DNA of 60,000 bases, from assembly GCA_949358305.1 (NCBI GenBank), contig OX442319.1:5396001-5456000 (forward strand). Reading direction: 5' to 3'. The DNA comes from Strigamia acuminata (lineage: Eukaryota > Arthropoda > Chilopoda > Geophilomorpha > Linotaeniidae). The position numbers and the translations under genes are program-made. The notes under the pieces were generated by a model that was given only the letters and a program-made list of their open reading frames with translations, was not told the origin of the DNA and did no database searches. How positions within the stretch are numbered: the stretch's first letter is position 1; the number at the start of each line of letters is the position of its first letter. Shown here one piece after another: positions 1 to 10,815 of this stretch.

Positions 1-382
1 GGTCCGAGAGCGAGTATCGAGGTCCGAGAGCGAGCGTCGAGTGAAGAACGAGGTTCGAGAGCGAGCGTCGAGTGAAGAACGAAATTCGAGAGCGAGCGAC
101 AAGCCATCGCCGCTATTTTGTATTATTTTCGCCATTTCACCTTCAATTATTATTACTTTTACCTTTAATTCCTATTATTTAATTGTATTTTACTATTAGT
201 TTATTCAAGCCAAGAATAAATCTTTTTCCTTTATTTAAGAACTAATTAGTGATTATTTCTTCTTTGATTAGTCAGTTAAGATTTTAGAGTTGAGTTTTAG
301 TAGAATTTTGATAAGTCCCGATGCGGCACCAATGAGAAAGAAATTTCACTATTATTTTATAGTGAAATTTGAGCTCATTACA
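1..382 (+). repeat. 5' LTR, 3' portion only
   Basis: This is identical to 5752-6133. It contains direct repeats of about 29 bp built on GAGAGCGAGCGTCGAG and ends in TCATTACA, nearly the inverse of the 3' LTR start TGTAGTGA. Confidence 0.9.
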
Positions 383-384
383 CT

Positions 385-402
385 TGGGGGCCTGGGCCTG
401 AA
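385..402 (+). other. Candidate primer-binding site
   Basis: TTGGGGGCCTGGGCCTG follows the LTR by two bases. The first bases (TGGGGGC) fit the 3' end complement of tRNA-Pro; the rest does not match well, so the primer assignment is tentative. Confidence 0.4.
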
Positions 403-644
403 AGATTTGAACCTTAACAACTTTTATTTAGTTGAGGGACCTAATTTGTTTGGAAAATTGTTTTTTGATAGGTTAATTAGATTGAGGAACTTCTATTTTT
501 TGATTTGTAGTAAGAATAGGTGTGAATTTTTTTTTTTTGGTTCTCAAACAAAAAAGGGGGAAAATGGTTAACAGAGTTTAGAAGATATTTTTCTAAGTTA
601 AACTATTTCTTTCTTCATTATCCTATCTACTAAAAATTAACATC

Positions 645-3600
645 ATGTCTGATCATCATAAGAAACAAGTACAAAGACCAACCATGGAAGTTCAACAATC
701 ATCATTGCGATTGAAAAGATATAGTTTGCCACCACATTTGGGATTGTTACACCACACAGAAGATATGTCGTCTCCGATTGCCATTAAGAACACAGATGAC
801 AGAAAACATTCCAAGATTGTTCAACGGGATCAAGAAAATTTTTTCCAAGATTTTACAATCAAGATGGCTGACCACCAACTACAAGCCAGCCAGAGTAGAA
901 GTGGTACATTAACAATCCATAAGACACGGCAATCAAGAGATAAAAATGAAATGCGTCATTCTTCTTCACCACAGAACTATCAAAGAAGATGCGATCAACG
1001 AGATCAGGATATACCAAAATACGACATTCGATATGATAACCGAAATGATTCGGGACTTGATAGTCGAAGCGAAGTTAATCAAAGAAAAGAAGAACATGGT
1101 CCTTCTACGTCACGAGAACGTTCGCTCAAAGACGATTTCCGCCAATACGAGGACTTCCAGTCGCGAAATGAGTCGCACTACCGTGACAAAGAGTGTCAAC
1201 AAGAGGACTCACATTCGCGAAACGAGTCGCGTTATTGTTGCGAATCACGTCAACGCGAAAATTCAGATCCGCGAAATGAGTCGCATTATCATGACGAAAT
1301 TTGCCACAGAAGTGAATCACGTTTTAAGAACAACTCACGTCCAAACGAGGACTCAAATCAGCGAAATGAGTCGCGTTATCAGGACGAAGCCCGCCAGAAA
1401 AGTGAATCACATTTCAAAGACAAAGCGTGTCAGCAAAACGAGTATGGTTACTCTTATCGAAATGAGTCGTATAACTTTGGTTCACCAGCAAACGCAATAA
1501 AAGAACAAGAATTCGTCTTGAAACAAACGGATGAAAGTCTAGCAAAATCTCCCTCGAGTTCCCAGGAATCAGTGGATTTAACAATGCAAACAGTGCAATC
1601 ACCAAAACAATGCGTACCACGTGCCACATGTCAAAAGTGTTTATTGCTAAATCGCGCAAGATTCTCACCCAGTTGCAGGACCGACTTGACACAGTTGAAA
1701 AGAATAATTTCGCCAACACGTCTCAAGCTGCGAGAAGTACAAGACCGGATGCTAGACATTACGCATGAAGCATGTTATTGCCACATAAATGAACCAATGT
1801 CCCACGAGGAATATGCTGCATGGATAGCTGCGGCGAATGATCGAGATCAGCGGAGGGAATGTTACAGATTAGAAGAGCAAAAACTACAGGAACAATTACT
1901 TGTGGAAGAGCGCAAGGAACGTGAAACCAAATTGGACAATAAACTCGCGCAAATAAGAATGGAGCTTGAAATACGCGAAACACAAAATAAATTCGAAGCC
2001 AACAAAGTACAATCACGAAGACATTACGTATCGCGCACCACATCTCCAGTACGTTCATTATCTGAAAATGTAAAATCCATTCCACGAAGCAAAAGCGATC
2101 TCACGAAATTGTTGTTCGAAGAACCAATCAAAATAACCGAAGAAAGAGGTTGTTTAATAAAGGCGGATAAGAAGACTTCGACCAGAAAATCAGTTGACAG
2201 CACGGCATTATCAGCAGTACGCTCGCCAACCCGACTTAAATTACAAGAAGTACGTCGCCGTTTACAGACCGAAACTAGAGACAGTCCTGCAGAGACGAAA
2301 CGTCAATCCAGAGATGACCAGAAAATTTTAAGATATGGGACCAGTGCTGAGGTAACCACAAGGAAAAGACACAACTCACCAGTGGACTTAAGGTTTTCTG
2401 AAGTTGCCAAAAAATTGTCATTGCCAGTAGCAATGGATGCAGTCAAGAAGGCATTAAAAAGGTTATCTACATCTGGTGAAGAAACAGAAACAATGTCTGA
2501 ATCGAGGAAAAGCTTAATTCTAGAAATGAAAACATTTTCGATTAATTTTGCAAAAAAGACACCTTCTGAAAAAATGGAAAAGATTGACAGCTTTAATCAA
2601 GCACTCGTCGTAGAAGGGAAGACAATGGAATCATCATTGCATGTTGAAAACGAAAATTTTCCTAAAGCATCTCCACCAGCTCAGGAAGACGCAAAGAAGT
2701 CAAAACCAGATCCACAAGAGCTGCGGTACATGGCACATTCACGGTGTCCACCAGTTAGGAATACAGCAAGTGTCATGCATCAGTCGAAAGTTGAACAGTC
2801 AATTACGGATTCAACAGGAAATGCAGTAAAGCGAGGAAATGACGATACAAAATATCGTAGAGATAATAACCAAACCTCAACACCTGCTCAGAAGAAAATG
2901 TTATTTGATGTCATGGACAAGCAGAACCTCCAACAACCAGATGACATCAGAATGTCCACAGCAAACAGAGAACTTGGCCAAACACAAGTTGACACATGTA
3001 TGGCAGGCTGGCCAAACGAAAATGATCGTCACCATCAAAGATCAATCAATTTCGAAAATTTCAATGACCAAAAAACAGCCATAGATGGTAGACAACAAGA
3101 AGAAAAAAGTGTGCAAAGTGCAGAAGACACACGACATGCAGAAGACACACAGGTTGTTGAAAATACAGGAATTACACAAAGTGCGTCCAAATCGAACAAA
3201 ATGCAAGCTCACAAAAATGCGCAACCTCTACAGGATACACAAAATTCTGATGATAAGAAGAACCAAGATGATGCACAGATTGCAGAAAAAATTATCGAAT
3301 CGGACACAGAAAATTTGATTTTTGAAAACTTAGAAGAAAATCCATTGCTTTTTCCAAAAAGTGTAGATTTTGAAACTGATGAACAAGTTCAACCATTTCC
3401 AAAAAAGGGGGGAAGAGTGATGGAAAAAGAGAAAAAGAATCAAAATTCATCCAGGAATCCTAGAAAATCAGAAAATAAATGTCTGGTTCGAGAAACGAAA
3501 ATTGTTCGAAAACAACTTCGAAAAGTGATCAAACGACTGACAGATAATGTAATGTTACAAGATTCCACGTTTTCACCGAAATTATGTCGGCAGAATTCAG

Positions 3601-4937
3601 AGTGGCCCTCCAAATATTTCATCGTGGCTCTGAAGAACATACTGGAAAATATAACTTCTGAAGACCTACAGGAAGTAAAAATTTTGATCAAAAATTGTTA
3701 TCAGCGACTGGATTTGGCAAATGAAACTCAAGACACCAAAGAAAAAGTGGAGAAGCTGCCAAAGAAAAGAATCCAAGCTAAACAGCAATTGATTCAATTA
3801 GAGGAAAGGTCTGAAGTTAAACTGGTAGAAACAATCCAAACATCTGGAGATACAAGGAGTGAACATGAAAATGAAAAACCTCTACAAACAGATGATTACA
3901 AGATGCTTTGCAGTAAACAGCATACAAATACAGGATTGAAAGGACGACCAGAAAATCAAGATTGCCAAGTATTAACATCAATTGGTCAAATTGAAAAACA
4001 AGGTCCACGACCAACAGAAAAAGAAAACAGAATTTTGGAAAAAACTTTGCAGAGAATTGACTTGAAGCAACACAACACTCAATCAATTGAGTTACCAAAA
4101 TTTGCTGCCAGCTCAATCACAACTGAAAACATTTCAAAAATTAATTTATTGGAAAAGCAACCAAATCAAATAATCCAAGTTGATCAACACTTCATGGAGT
4201 CCAGTGAAGTTAAAACTGCAATGAAGCTTAGTTACGCAAGCTACACTGAATCAACTGACCTACAGAAACATATTGTCAGTGCAGTTGCAATTGGAAATAA
4301 GTCCAAGATTAATTTTTCAGATACTGTTAAAAAATCTGATTGTAGCAATTCAGACAGCAGAGCTACAGTGCCCACTACAGTTACAATTAAGAGTACATCT
4401 GAAGGAAAACAGCCAGTTGCAAGTTTTTTATTGGAGGAGTTCAGAATTCAACATGTAGATTTGCCAAACACTCAACCGGAAATCCAGAAGCAGTGGCTTG
4501 AAATTGAGAAGATTGCAGGGAATAAAATCACATTAATGGAAAGCAAAAAGCCATTGAATTTTGAAGCAACAAACGCATCAGCTGTGCAACAACAATTAGT
4601 GGCGACAACACCAGAAATGAATGTTAAAACTCAGAATGATCGAGCTGACTCAGGCAAAGTTTTGCAAGATGCCTGTTTCAGATCATTTGAACACACAACT
4701 GAAAATCAATTGCCTGTTCGAGCCAACTGGACCGGTCACTTGAAGGAAGCTGCCGGAAGAAGCGGATGGCAGGATTTCAGTCCTGGGAGCGGGACACCAT
4801 CTGCAATTGCTGGACAGAATCAATCGGTTACGACAAGGAATGATTCAACGAAATCCCAAGACAAACTGAAGTTTTCGGTCTCCGAATCTGAAATCCCCAT
4901 CAAGGACTTCGCCTCGAGGATCGATGATGAGATTTAG
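645..4937 (+). CDS. 1430-aa charged repeat protein of the LTR element
   Basis: This single uninterrupted ORF starts at the first ATG after the leader and ends 22 bp before the polypurine tract. I recognise no pol domain, no CCHC knuckle and no protease triad. Residues about 130-290 are a degenerate repeat of roughly 20 aa built on RNES(R/H)Y. Residues about 400-460 are Glu/Lys/Gln-rich and look like a coiled coil. A short motif, SPTRLKLxEVxxRL, occurs near residues 356 and 527, with a weaker SPVDLRFSEVAKKL near 578. The C-terminal 700 residues are polar, Lys/Gln/Asn-rich and low in aromatics, which suggests disorder. It could be a highly diverged Gag-like structural protein or a captured host gene. 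An intact frame of this length in a recent insertion suggests that the protein is, or recently was, made. Confidence 0.8.
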   Translation: MSDHHKKQVQRPTMEVQQSSLRLKRYSLPPHLGLLHHTEDMSSPIAIKNTDDRKHSKIVQRDQENFFQDFTIKMADHQLQASQSRSGTLTIHKTRQSRDKNEMRHSSSPQNYQRRCDQRDQDIPKYDIRYDNRNDSGLDSRSEVNQRKEEHGPSTSRERSLKDDFRQYEDFQSRNESHYRDKECQQEDSHSRNESRYCCESRQRENSDPRNESHYHDEICHRSESRFKNNSRPNEDSNQRNESRYQDEARQKSESHFKDKACQQNEYGYSYRNESYNFGSPANAIKEQEFVLKQTDESLAKSPSSSQESVDLTMQTVQSPKQCVPRATCQKCLLLNRARFSPSCRTDLTQLKRIISPTRLKLREVQDRMLDITHEACYCHINEPMSHEEYAAWIAAANDRDQRRECYRLEEQKLQEQLLVEERKERETKLDNKLAQIRMELEIRETQNKFEANKVQSRRHYVSRTTSPVRSLSENVKSIPRSKSDLTKLLFEEPIKITEERGCLIKADKKTSTRKSVDSTALSAVRSPTRLKLQEVRRRLQTETRDSPAETKRQSRDDQKILRYGTSAEVTTRKRHNSPVDLRFSEVAKKLSLPVAMDAVKKALKRLSTSGEETETMSESRKSLILEMKTFSINFAKKTPSEKMEKIDSFNQALVVEGKTMESSLHVENENFPKASPPAQEDAKKSKPDPQELRYMAHSRCPPVRNTASVMHQSKVEQSITDSTGNAVKRGNDDTKYRRDNNQTSTPAQKKMLFDVMDKQNLQQPDDIRMSTANRELGQTQVDTCMAGWPNENDRHHQRSINFENFNDQKTAIDGRQQEEKSVQSAEDTRHAEDTQVVENTGITQSASKSNKMQAHKNAQPLQDTQNSDDKKNQDDAQIAEKIIESDTENLIFENLEENPLLFPKSVDFETDEQVQPFPKKGGRVMEKEKKNQNSSRNPRKSENKCLVRETKIVRKQLRKVIKRLTDNVMLQDSTFSPKLCRQNSEWPSKYFIVALKNILENITSEDLQEVKILIKNCYQRLDLANETQDTKEKVEKLPKKRIQAKQQLIQLEERSEVKLVETIQTSGDTRSEHENEKPLQTDDYKMLCSKQHTNTGLKGRPENQDCQVLTSIGQIEKQGPRPTEKENRILEKTLQRIDLKQHNTQSIELPKFAASSITTENISKINLLEKQPNQIIQVDQHFMESSEVKTAMKLSYASYTESTDLQKHIVSAVAIGNKSKINFSDTVKKSDCSNSDSRATVPTTVTIKSTSEGKQPVASFLLEEFRIQHVDLPNTQPEIQKQWLEIEKIAGNKITLMESKKPLNFEATNASAVQQQLVATTPEMNVKTQNDRADSGKVLQDACFRSFEHTTENQLPVRANWTGHLKEAAGRSGWQDFSPGSGTPSAIAGQNQSVTTRNDSTKSQDKLKFSVSESEIPIKDFASRIDDEI

Positions 4938-4959
4938 AGAAGTTAGGAACTAACTTCCT

Positions 4960-4973
4960 AAAAAGGGGGGAAG
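4960..4973 (+). other. Polypurine tract
   Basis: AAAAAGGGGGGAAG immediately precedes the 3' LTR start TGTAGTGACC. This is the expected plus-strand primer position of an LTR retrotransposon. Confidence 0.85.
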
Positions 4974-6133
4974 TGTAGTGACCCTAGTGGTCACTAGATG
5001 AAGAACAGAAATGTGTCTGGAAATATTTTATATATTTCATATTTTTATTTGAGTTTATTTTTTATGCCTGAACAGGAAGTCTGGCATAACTTGAAGACAT
5101 GAGGGTGGTTGCCAGGGCAACCAGCCCATGAGCTTCCTGTAACAGGAAATGCTTCCTGCAGAGAATGAGAAAAAATCTTCAGTCTGAAATCAACTTTGAG
5201 AGCAACAAGTCACAAAATCTACCCTGGGAAAATACAATTCTTCAAGTGGATTTGGTGAAAGATTGCCTGAGTATTTAGACTCCTTCTTGCAAATTGCTAA
5301 AGCAGTTTTGAGATGTTCTTGAGTATTGAGACTCATTTCTTACAATAACATAAAGTTATTGTGGGAGTTCTTGCTACTGTGTACATCCAGTAGTGGGAAA
5401 TTTATCTTGCTGATTGAGCATATTCATCAGTGGGATTTTCATCTTGCCAAGCAGCCATTGTTTGGAGAGATCATCATTCTTGCCAAGCAGCCATTGTTTG
5501 GATGAGAAATCCTCATTGGGAAATTTGTCCCAGTCAACATAAAGCGGAATTTGCCGCAACCACGGAGTCATCAAGGAAGAAGAGTCGGAATTGTGTCCGA
5601 ATCTGTTGCGAGTTTTGAGAGAGAAGAAACGGAATTGTGTCCGAGTTCAAGTCACCAAGAATTCGGAAATTTGTCCGGTTTAACCAGGAATGAACATCGT
5701 GAGTAAAGAGTGAAGTTTGGACGCCGTTTTGAGGTTTGGAGCGGGCATTGAGGTCCGAGAGCGAGTATCGAGGTCCGAGAGCGAGCGTCGAGTGAAGAAC
5801 GAGGTTCGAGAGCGAGCGTCGAGTGAAGAACGAAATTCGAGAGCGAGCGACAAGCCATCGCCGCTATTTTGTATTATTTTCGCCATTTCACCTTCAATTA
5901 TTATTACTTTTACCTTTAATTCCTATTATTTAATTGTATTTTACTATTAGTTTATTCAAGCCAAGAATAAATCTTTTTCCTTTATTTAAGAACTAATTAG
6001 TGATTATTTCTTCTTTGATTAGTCAGTTAAGATTTTAGAGTTGAGTTTTAGTAGAATTTTGATAAGTCCCGATGCGGCACCAATGAGAAAGAAATTTCAC
6101 TATTATTTTATAGTGAAATTTGAGCTCATTACA
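4974..6133 (+). repeat. 3' LTR (1160 bp)
   Basis: It runs from TGTAGTGA to TCATTACA. It opens with a hairpin (TAGTGACC...GGTCACTA at 4976-4996). It holds a duplicated block of about 28 bp (AAGCAGCCATTGTTTGGA, 5448-5502) and the GAGAGCGAGC direct repeats near 5757-5850. AATAAA at 5966 is a possible polyadenylation signal. Confidence 0.9.
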
Positions 6134-6905
6134 ACCTATTACTTTAAATTCTTGACAAGCTGAATTGTACATTTTTTTCTCGTTTATTTTCAATTTTAAA
6201 CATGTTCTTGCATTGTAATTGAAATGTAAAAATTTCTTTCACTTTCACGTTTTTGTATGTTCTGAATTAAATTTTATACCTTGAAAACGATCAATTTCCA
6301 ACGTCCAAGATGATTACATTTAGCTATAGTTGCTCAAATTGACATTATTGCAAATACATTGTATGCCTTGGTGTCTTCATTGGATGAGTCTGTTTTTGCG
6401 GCACATGGCAATATCAATCTAAATATTTAGTGTATGCCTTGGTGTCAGTCTAGTCTTCATTGGATGAGTCTGTTTTTGGCAACATCAATCTAAATATTTA
6501 GGTCTGTGACTTCACTAAAGATTTCTTGCTTTTATTTTTTCTCAGCTTCAAGGTCACTATGTTAGTTAAAAATTATGATGCATAAATATTTCTGCAAAAG
6601 GAATATGCTCAAAGATATGTTCTAGTTATTGAAAAATTCGTTTTTTGCTTGAAAACATTTTGTGGTTTGTTTACGTGTTGTTGCAGTAACAATTGTTGAA
6701 AATTTAGAATTGCGTTATGTAGAAATGTAGAAATTAAGGTTAGGTCAGCAGATACAACATGTAAAATTAAGAGTTTGTAGAATATTGTATTTTCTAAACT
6801 TTCCATCATCAAATTCATAACGCATTTTTTTCTCCTCCAAAATTTATTTCAAATTATAATTTTCTTTAACTAAATGCTGTTTCCACATAAAATAAAAATA
6901 GAATA
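6134..6905. repeat. Local segmental repeat, non-coding
   Basis: 6134-6304 and 6737-6815 match 10566-10812, where the middle is absent. 6520-6905 matches 24690-25090 in reverse complement. No coding sequence is supported here. The repeat marks 3'-flanking sequence carried with several duplications in the window. Confidence 0.75.
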
Positions 6906-6949
6906 CGCCATTCCGTGACTATCGACACACGGAAAAGTGGATTCCAGTT

Positions 6950-7159
6950 GTGGTGAAAATGAAAATTTCTCCCACCACTTATGCAATCAAAATTGCATGC
7001 AGATTAATTTGGTCTCACCATATTGACCAATTGCGACGACGCTCCACGACTGGTGCGCCGCTCCCAATTGAGAGGGATGATTGTTGTGATGGTCCACCAA
7101 ACGAAAAAGCAGAAACAACTGCACCAGTAACGTTAATTAAACAACACTGCCCACAATAA
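6950..7159 (+). pseudogene. Gypsy pol C-terminal remnant
   Basis: The 69-aa frame contains SHHIDQLRRRS, resembling the R-H-(V/I)-D-Q-L-R sequence near the end of many arthropod Ty3/gypsy integrases. A purine-rich tract and an LTR-like sequence follow in the expected order. No upstream RT or integrase remains. Confidence 0.45.
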
Positions 7160-7314
7160 TAATAAAATGGTTATTACATATTACATATTTAATTGCACAT
7201 TGTGTGGTAGGTTTTTTTAAGACAGGTAGTTATCATGGTTTGGACATTTTTTACTTCGTTTGTTGTTTTTTAACATTTCCGCAAGAGAAGAGGAGAGGAG
7301 AGGACGGCGGAGAA

Positions 7315-7675
7315 TGTAGCAATATGGCAGAAATCCAAAAGTTATGCGCAAATCAGCGAACAGCGATAACAATACGAGTTTGAGGAAGTTGATCGGTTAT
7401 GTAAGGAAGTGCAATTGAAATTAGCAGCGAAAATATCGATTGGAGCCAACGGATTAGGGTTTATGCAGCATAAATGTATTTCTTTTGATGATTTATGTAT
7501 TCAGGTTCATCGCAGTTTATTATTTTATTAATTTTCTCTATTATTGAATTATTGATGTTATGAATCTATGATGTAAATATTGTATTCCCGTATTGCAGTT
7601 TGGATGTATTCATTTACACTACTACTACTACTAATAATAATAATAATAATAATAAATGTAATTTCACACACTACA
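7315..7675 (+). repeat. LTR of a gypsy-like remnant
   Basis: It starts TGTAGC directly after a purine-rich tract (7283-7314) and ends CACTACA, so the ends are TG...CA with inverted TGTAG/CTACA. It contains ACT and AAT microsatellites at 7617-7655. No second LTR was found nearby. Confidence 0.45.
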
Positions 7676-7769
7676 AGAATTTAAGAATGTACCAACTACC
7701 AACCAAGACAAGAACGCAAGATTACTGCAAAAATGCAAAAACTCGATCCGCTGTGTTCAGCTGCACTGC

Positions 7770-8287
7770 ACTGTAAATAATGCCGAGATCGTGAAGGTAA
7801 CTGAGGGCCGAAACAATCTCCGCCGCGTAAAACATCGTTCGCTCTTCGGTAAACATTCTTTCCTTTAACAAATGGAAAAATAATTCCCCGCCATTCACGT
7901 ATTCCATAACAAAACATAGGCGATCAATCGTTTGAAAAGAGTACTTCAGAGCCTAAATAGTAATAATAAATAAGTTAAATTAAACCAAATGTTATTAATT
8001 AATTTTAATTAATAATTTTTTACGGTTAAAAATGAATGATTCGTTGTTTGCAAAACCCGATTTTCTGTTAACGTGTGAGCCACTTCGTCCTACAAATCAA
8101 ATAAAACATGAATTATAATAATATACATCACAATTTCCATTAGATTAATAAATACCTTAGCTATTATAACTTTTTTTTTCAATATTTTTATGGCGTACAA
8201 CTGACTGGTCACCTTCTTCCTGCACAAAATAACTTTCCCAAACGTTCTTTTACCCAACAATTTCAAAAAATCAAAGTTTTCTATCGT
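7770..8287 (-). pseudogene. Akt-like kinase fragment, copy A
   Basis: Three exons read on the minus strand. 8287-8156 encodes a glycine-loop exon ([11 protein letters not shown], then YAIKILKKK). 8089-8024 encodes [14 protein letters not shown]. 7952 to about 7775 encodes [22 protein letters not shown] and [10 protein letters not shown]. The first two exons are bounded by GT donors and AG acceptors, and their sizes (132 and 66 bp) equal those of the other two copies in the window. Homology stops inside the catalytic loop, and the downstream lobe is missing. Loop residue GKGTFG has become GKRTFG. This is a truncated duplicate of the locus at 38.2-39.9 kb. Akt is the serine/threonine kinase of the insulin/PI3K pathway; this fragment cannot encode one. 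Confidence 0.8.
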
Positions 8288-8585
8288 CTGAAACAAAATT
8301 GTGAAAAAATTCGAACAAAAATGTACAACTCGTTTCCAATACTGTATATTAAAGTTTACGGGGCCTTTTTGACCTTTCGGATCAGCCACACGTCACTTTA
8401 TGCCAAAAAAATCATTATTTTGACTTACATGTATAAAAATCTTAATTGCTTACATGGAATGTATATTTAAGCCTGAAAATCATTAATATTGACAAGAGTT
8501 TTTATTTTTCGCATCATTTATTATCTAAAATGCTTTATTCATGCCTAAAAATAACAAAAATAAAATGTTTAATTTTTCCCAATCT

Positions 8586-8774
8586 TTAGTCGCCGCTCAA
8601 CTTTGGTCTTTTCCTGGTTCTGCAACACAAGTCTTCTTTTTCACTCTTCAGTCGACGTTTTCTTCTTTCGCCATCTTTACACATCACTACCGGACATTCA
8701 ACAATCTCCTTTTTCACAACCGCTTTTGCCTCTAGATGATCCCTACAATATTTCTCCAACTCCGACCACTCCAA
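8586..8774 (-). pseudogene. C-terminal remnant of Rlf-like family
   Basis: The 62 codons begin at EWSELEKYC and end in a basic tail, matching the last residues of the 11092-12375 product. The 3' flank (8345-8585) also matches 10830-11090, so this is the end of a duplicated gene whose body was lost. Confidence 0.75.
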
Positions 8775-8789
8775 CTAGTGAACTGTGAA

Positions 8790-9509
8790 TTTTGATATTG
8801 ATATTGATAAAATTTTGTAGTGTTTGTGCCTTTGTTGTATTGTGTTTAGTTTAAATATTTGGCACTAGTCGGCGCTAATATGCACTTATAGTTTTTATGG
8901 CAACCGCCGTTTGCTCCAAGGTCGCTCGACCTTGGTTTGCTCTATCTTATTGTATTTTCGTGTATCGCACTTTTTCATTCATCCTCGATTAAATTCATGT
9001 AAAGGCCGTTTGAAAGGCTCCAAAGTGTAAGCAGATTAAGGTAAAGATAGGAAATTAGATAAATCACATTTTTTGGGGGTATTATTGGATTTTTTTTCGG
9101 GTTTATAAAGTTCGGCACAATTGTGCATCGAACGTTAGGCCTAACTGAATTTGAACCATTAGCGGCGATGCCCCGACCTCGCTTTTTCTGTTCAGAGTAT
9201 ACAGGGTGTATCAGAATTCATGTTACACAGAAATAGGGGGTATAGAGAAGGAGCAGGAGATCACATTTCTACTAATCAAAAATTCCAAAAAAAAATTCCA
9301 TTTTGCTACAACCCCAAAAACAATGGAAGATTTCAAACATCGCATCACGCATATCGCCCACATTTGCCATGTTAAAGCGCAATTCTCAAATAAGAAGATA
9401 AAGTGTGTCCAATTAAGTTAATCGTTTTCGAAATTAATAATTATTATTTTTTTCATTTCAGACTACGTTTATTTCATTTCACTGTCATTGTCGTTGAAGT
9501 AAAAAAAAA
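8790..9509. other. No gene seen
   Basis: This is mostly AT-rich sequence. A TACAGGGTGTATCAGAATTC stretch at 9200 resembles ends of common arthropod repeats, but I cannot define the element. A 10-bp A run precedes the zinc-finger start codon. Confidence 0.4.
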
Positions 9510-10463
9510 ATGAAGAGAACGCGTGAGGATTACGAATGCAATATGTGTGATTATTCGTGTTCATACGTATGCTTATTGCAACAGCACATGCTTAAACACA
9601 CTGGTGAAAAACCGTTCAAATGTCAAATGTGTCCACTTTCATTTCGACTTAAAACTTGCATGACTGTCCACATGCGAATTCACACAGGAGAAAAACCATT
9701 CAAGTGCCATTTGTGTGATTATTCTTCGGCTCATAGTGGGGATTTAAGAAGACATTTATTAACCCACACAGGAGAAAAACCATTCAAGTGTCATTTGTGT
9801 GATTATTCTTGCAATCAAAATGGGACCTTAAAAACACATTTATTAACCCACACAGGAGAAAAACCATTCAAGTGTCATTTGTGTGATTATTCTTGCAAGC
9901 AAAGTGGGGATTTAAGAAGACATTTATTAACCCACACAGGAGAAAGACCATTCAAGTGCCATTTGTGTGATTATTGTTCGACTTGTAGTGGGCATTTAAA
10001 AGTCCATCTATTAACCCACACAGGAGAAAAACCATTCAAGTGCCATTTGTGTGATTATGCTTGCAAGCAAAGTGGGGATTTAAGAAGACATTTATTAACC
10101 CACACAGGAGAAAGACCATTCATGTGCCATTTGTGTGATTTTGGTTCGGCTTTTAGTCAGGATTTAAGAAGACATCTATTAACCCACACAGGAGAAAAAC
10201 CATTCAAGTGCCATTTGTGTGATTTTTGTTCAGCTCGAAATGGGGATGTAAGAAGACATCTTTTCACCCATACAGGAGAAAAACCATTCAAGTGCCATTT
10301 TTGTGATTATTCCTGCAGTGTAAGAGGAAGTTTAAAGAGTCATTTATTAACCCACACAGGAGAAAAACCATTCAAGTGCCATTTGTGTGATTACTCTAGT
10401 AATCGAAATAGAGATGTAAGTAGACATCTTTTAACCCATACAAGAAAAAAGCATTTTAAGTAG
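9510..10463 (+). CDS. C2H2 zinc-finger array protein, 11 fingers
   Basis: The 317-aa intact ORF starts at the only in-frame ATG after a leader A tract. It consists almost wholly of eleven C-x2-C-x12-H-x3-H fingers, with TGEKPF or TGERPF linkers. Fingers 3-11 share the frame FKCHLCDY...LLTH and differ mainly at the helix positions that contact DNA. A twelfth start (TRKKHFK) is degenerate and followed by a stop. There is no KRAB, BTB or ZAD domain. It is expected to be a nuclear DNA-binding regulator; its target is unknown. At the DNA level the 84-bp finger units are very alike, suggesting recent unit duplication or conversion. The ORF looks single-exon. Confidence 0.9.
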   Translation: MKRTREDYECNMCDYSCSYVCLLQQHMLKHTGEKPFKCQMCPLSFRLKTCMTVHMRIHTGEKPFKCHLCDYSSAHSGDLRRHLLTHTGEKPFKCHLCDYSCNQNGTLKTHLLTHTGEKPFKCHLCDYSCKQSGDLRRHLLTHTGERPFKCHLCDYCSTCSGHLKVHLLTHTGEKPFKCHLCDYACKQSGDLRRHLLTHTGERPFMCHLCDFGSAFSQDLRRHLLTHTGEKPFKCHLCDFCSARNGDVRRHLFTHTGEKPFKCHFCDYSCSVRGSLKSHLLTHTGEKPFKCHLCDYSSNRNRDVSRHLLTHTRKKHFK

Positions 10464-10565
10464 GTATAAAAATTTAAAAACGTTCGTTTCATACATTGTT
10501 TATAATTCTTAAATTCGAACTCTTATTTTTGGTTTTGTTTGTGCATTTCACTTTTTAAAGTAACA

Positions 10566-10815
10566 AACCTATTACCGATACTTTAAATTCTTGACAAGCT
10601 GAATTGTACATTTTTTTCTCGTTTATTTTCGATTTTAAACATGTTCTTGCATTGTAATTGAAATGTAAAAATTTCTTTAACTTTCACGTTTTTGTATGTT
10701 CTGAATTAAATTTTATAACTTGAAAACGAGCAATTTCCAACGTCAGCAGATACAACATGTAAAATTAAGAGTTTGTAGAATATTATATTTTCTGAACTTT
10801 TTATCATCAAAATTA
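10566..10815. repeat. Shortened copy of the 6134-6815 repeat
   Basis: This is a collinear match to 6134-6304 joined directly to 6737-6815. The remaining 10816-11091 is AT-rich 3' flank of the next gene and matches 8345-8585. Confidence 0.75.

Larger units (their letters stand above)
1..6133 (+). mobile_element. Non-autonomous LTR retrotransposon with one giant ORF
   Basis: The left window edge cuts into the 5' LTR (visible to 382). The same sequence recurs at 5752-6133 with no mismatch that I can see. Between the LTRs lie a primer-site-like stretch at 385, one ORF at 645-4937 and a polypurine tract at 4960-4973. There is no reverse transcriptase, integrase or RNase H, so mobility would depend on enzymes from another element. 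LTR identity implies a recent insertion. The target duplication cannot be checked because the left junction lies outside the window. The right flank (6134 onward) matches sequence 3' of the zinc-finger gene at 10566, so insertion was into a locally duplicated segment. Confidence 0.85.

Noticed and set aside
946-1500. 184-aa ORF inside the LTR protein
   Set aside because: It overlaps the 1430-codon frame and reflects its repeated codons in another frame.
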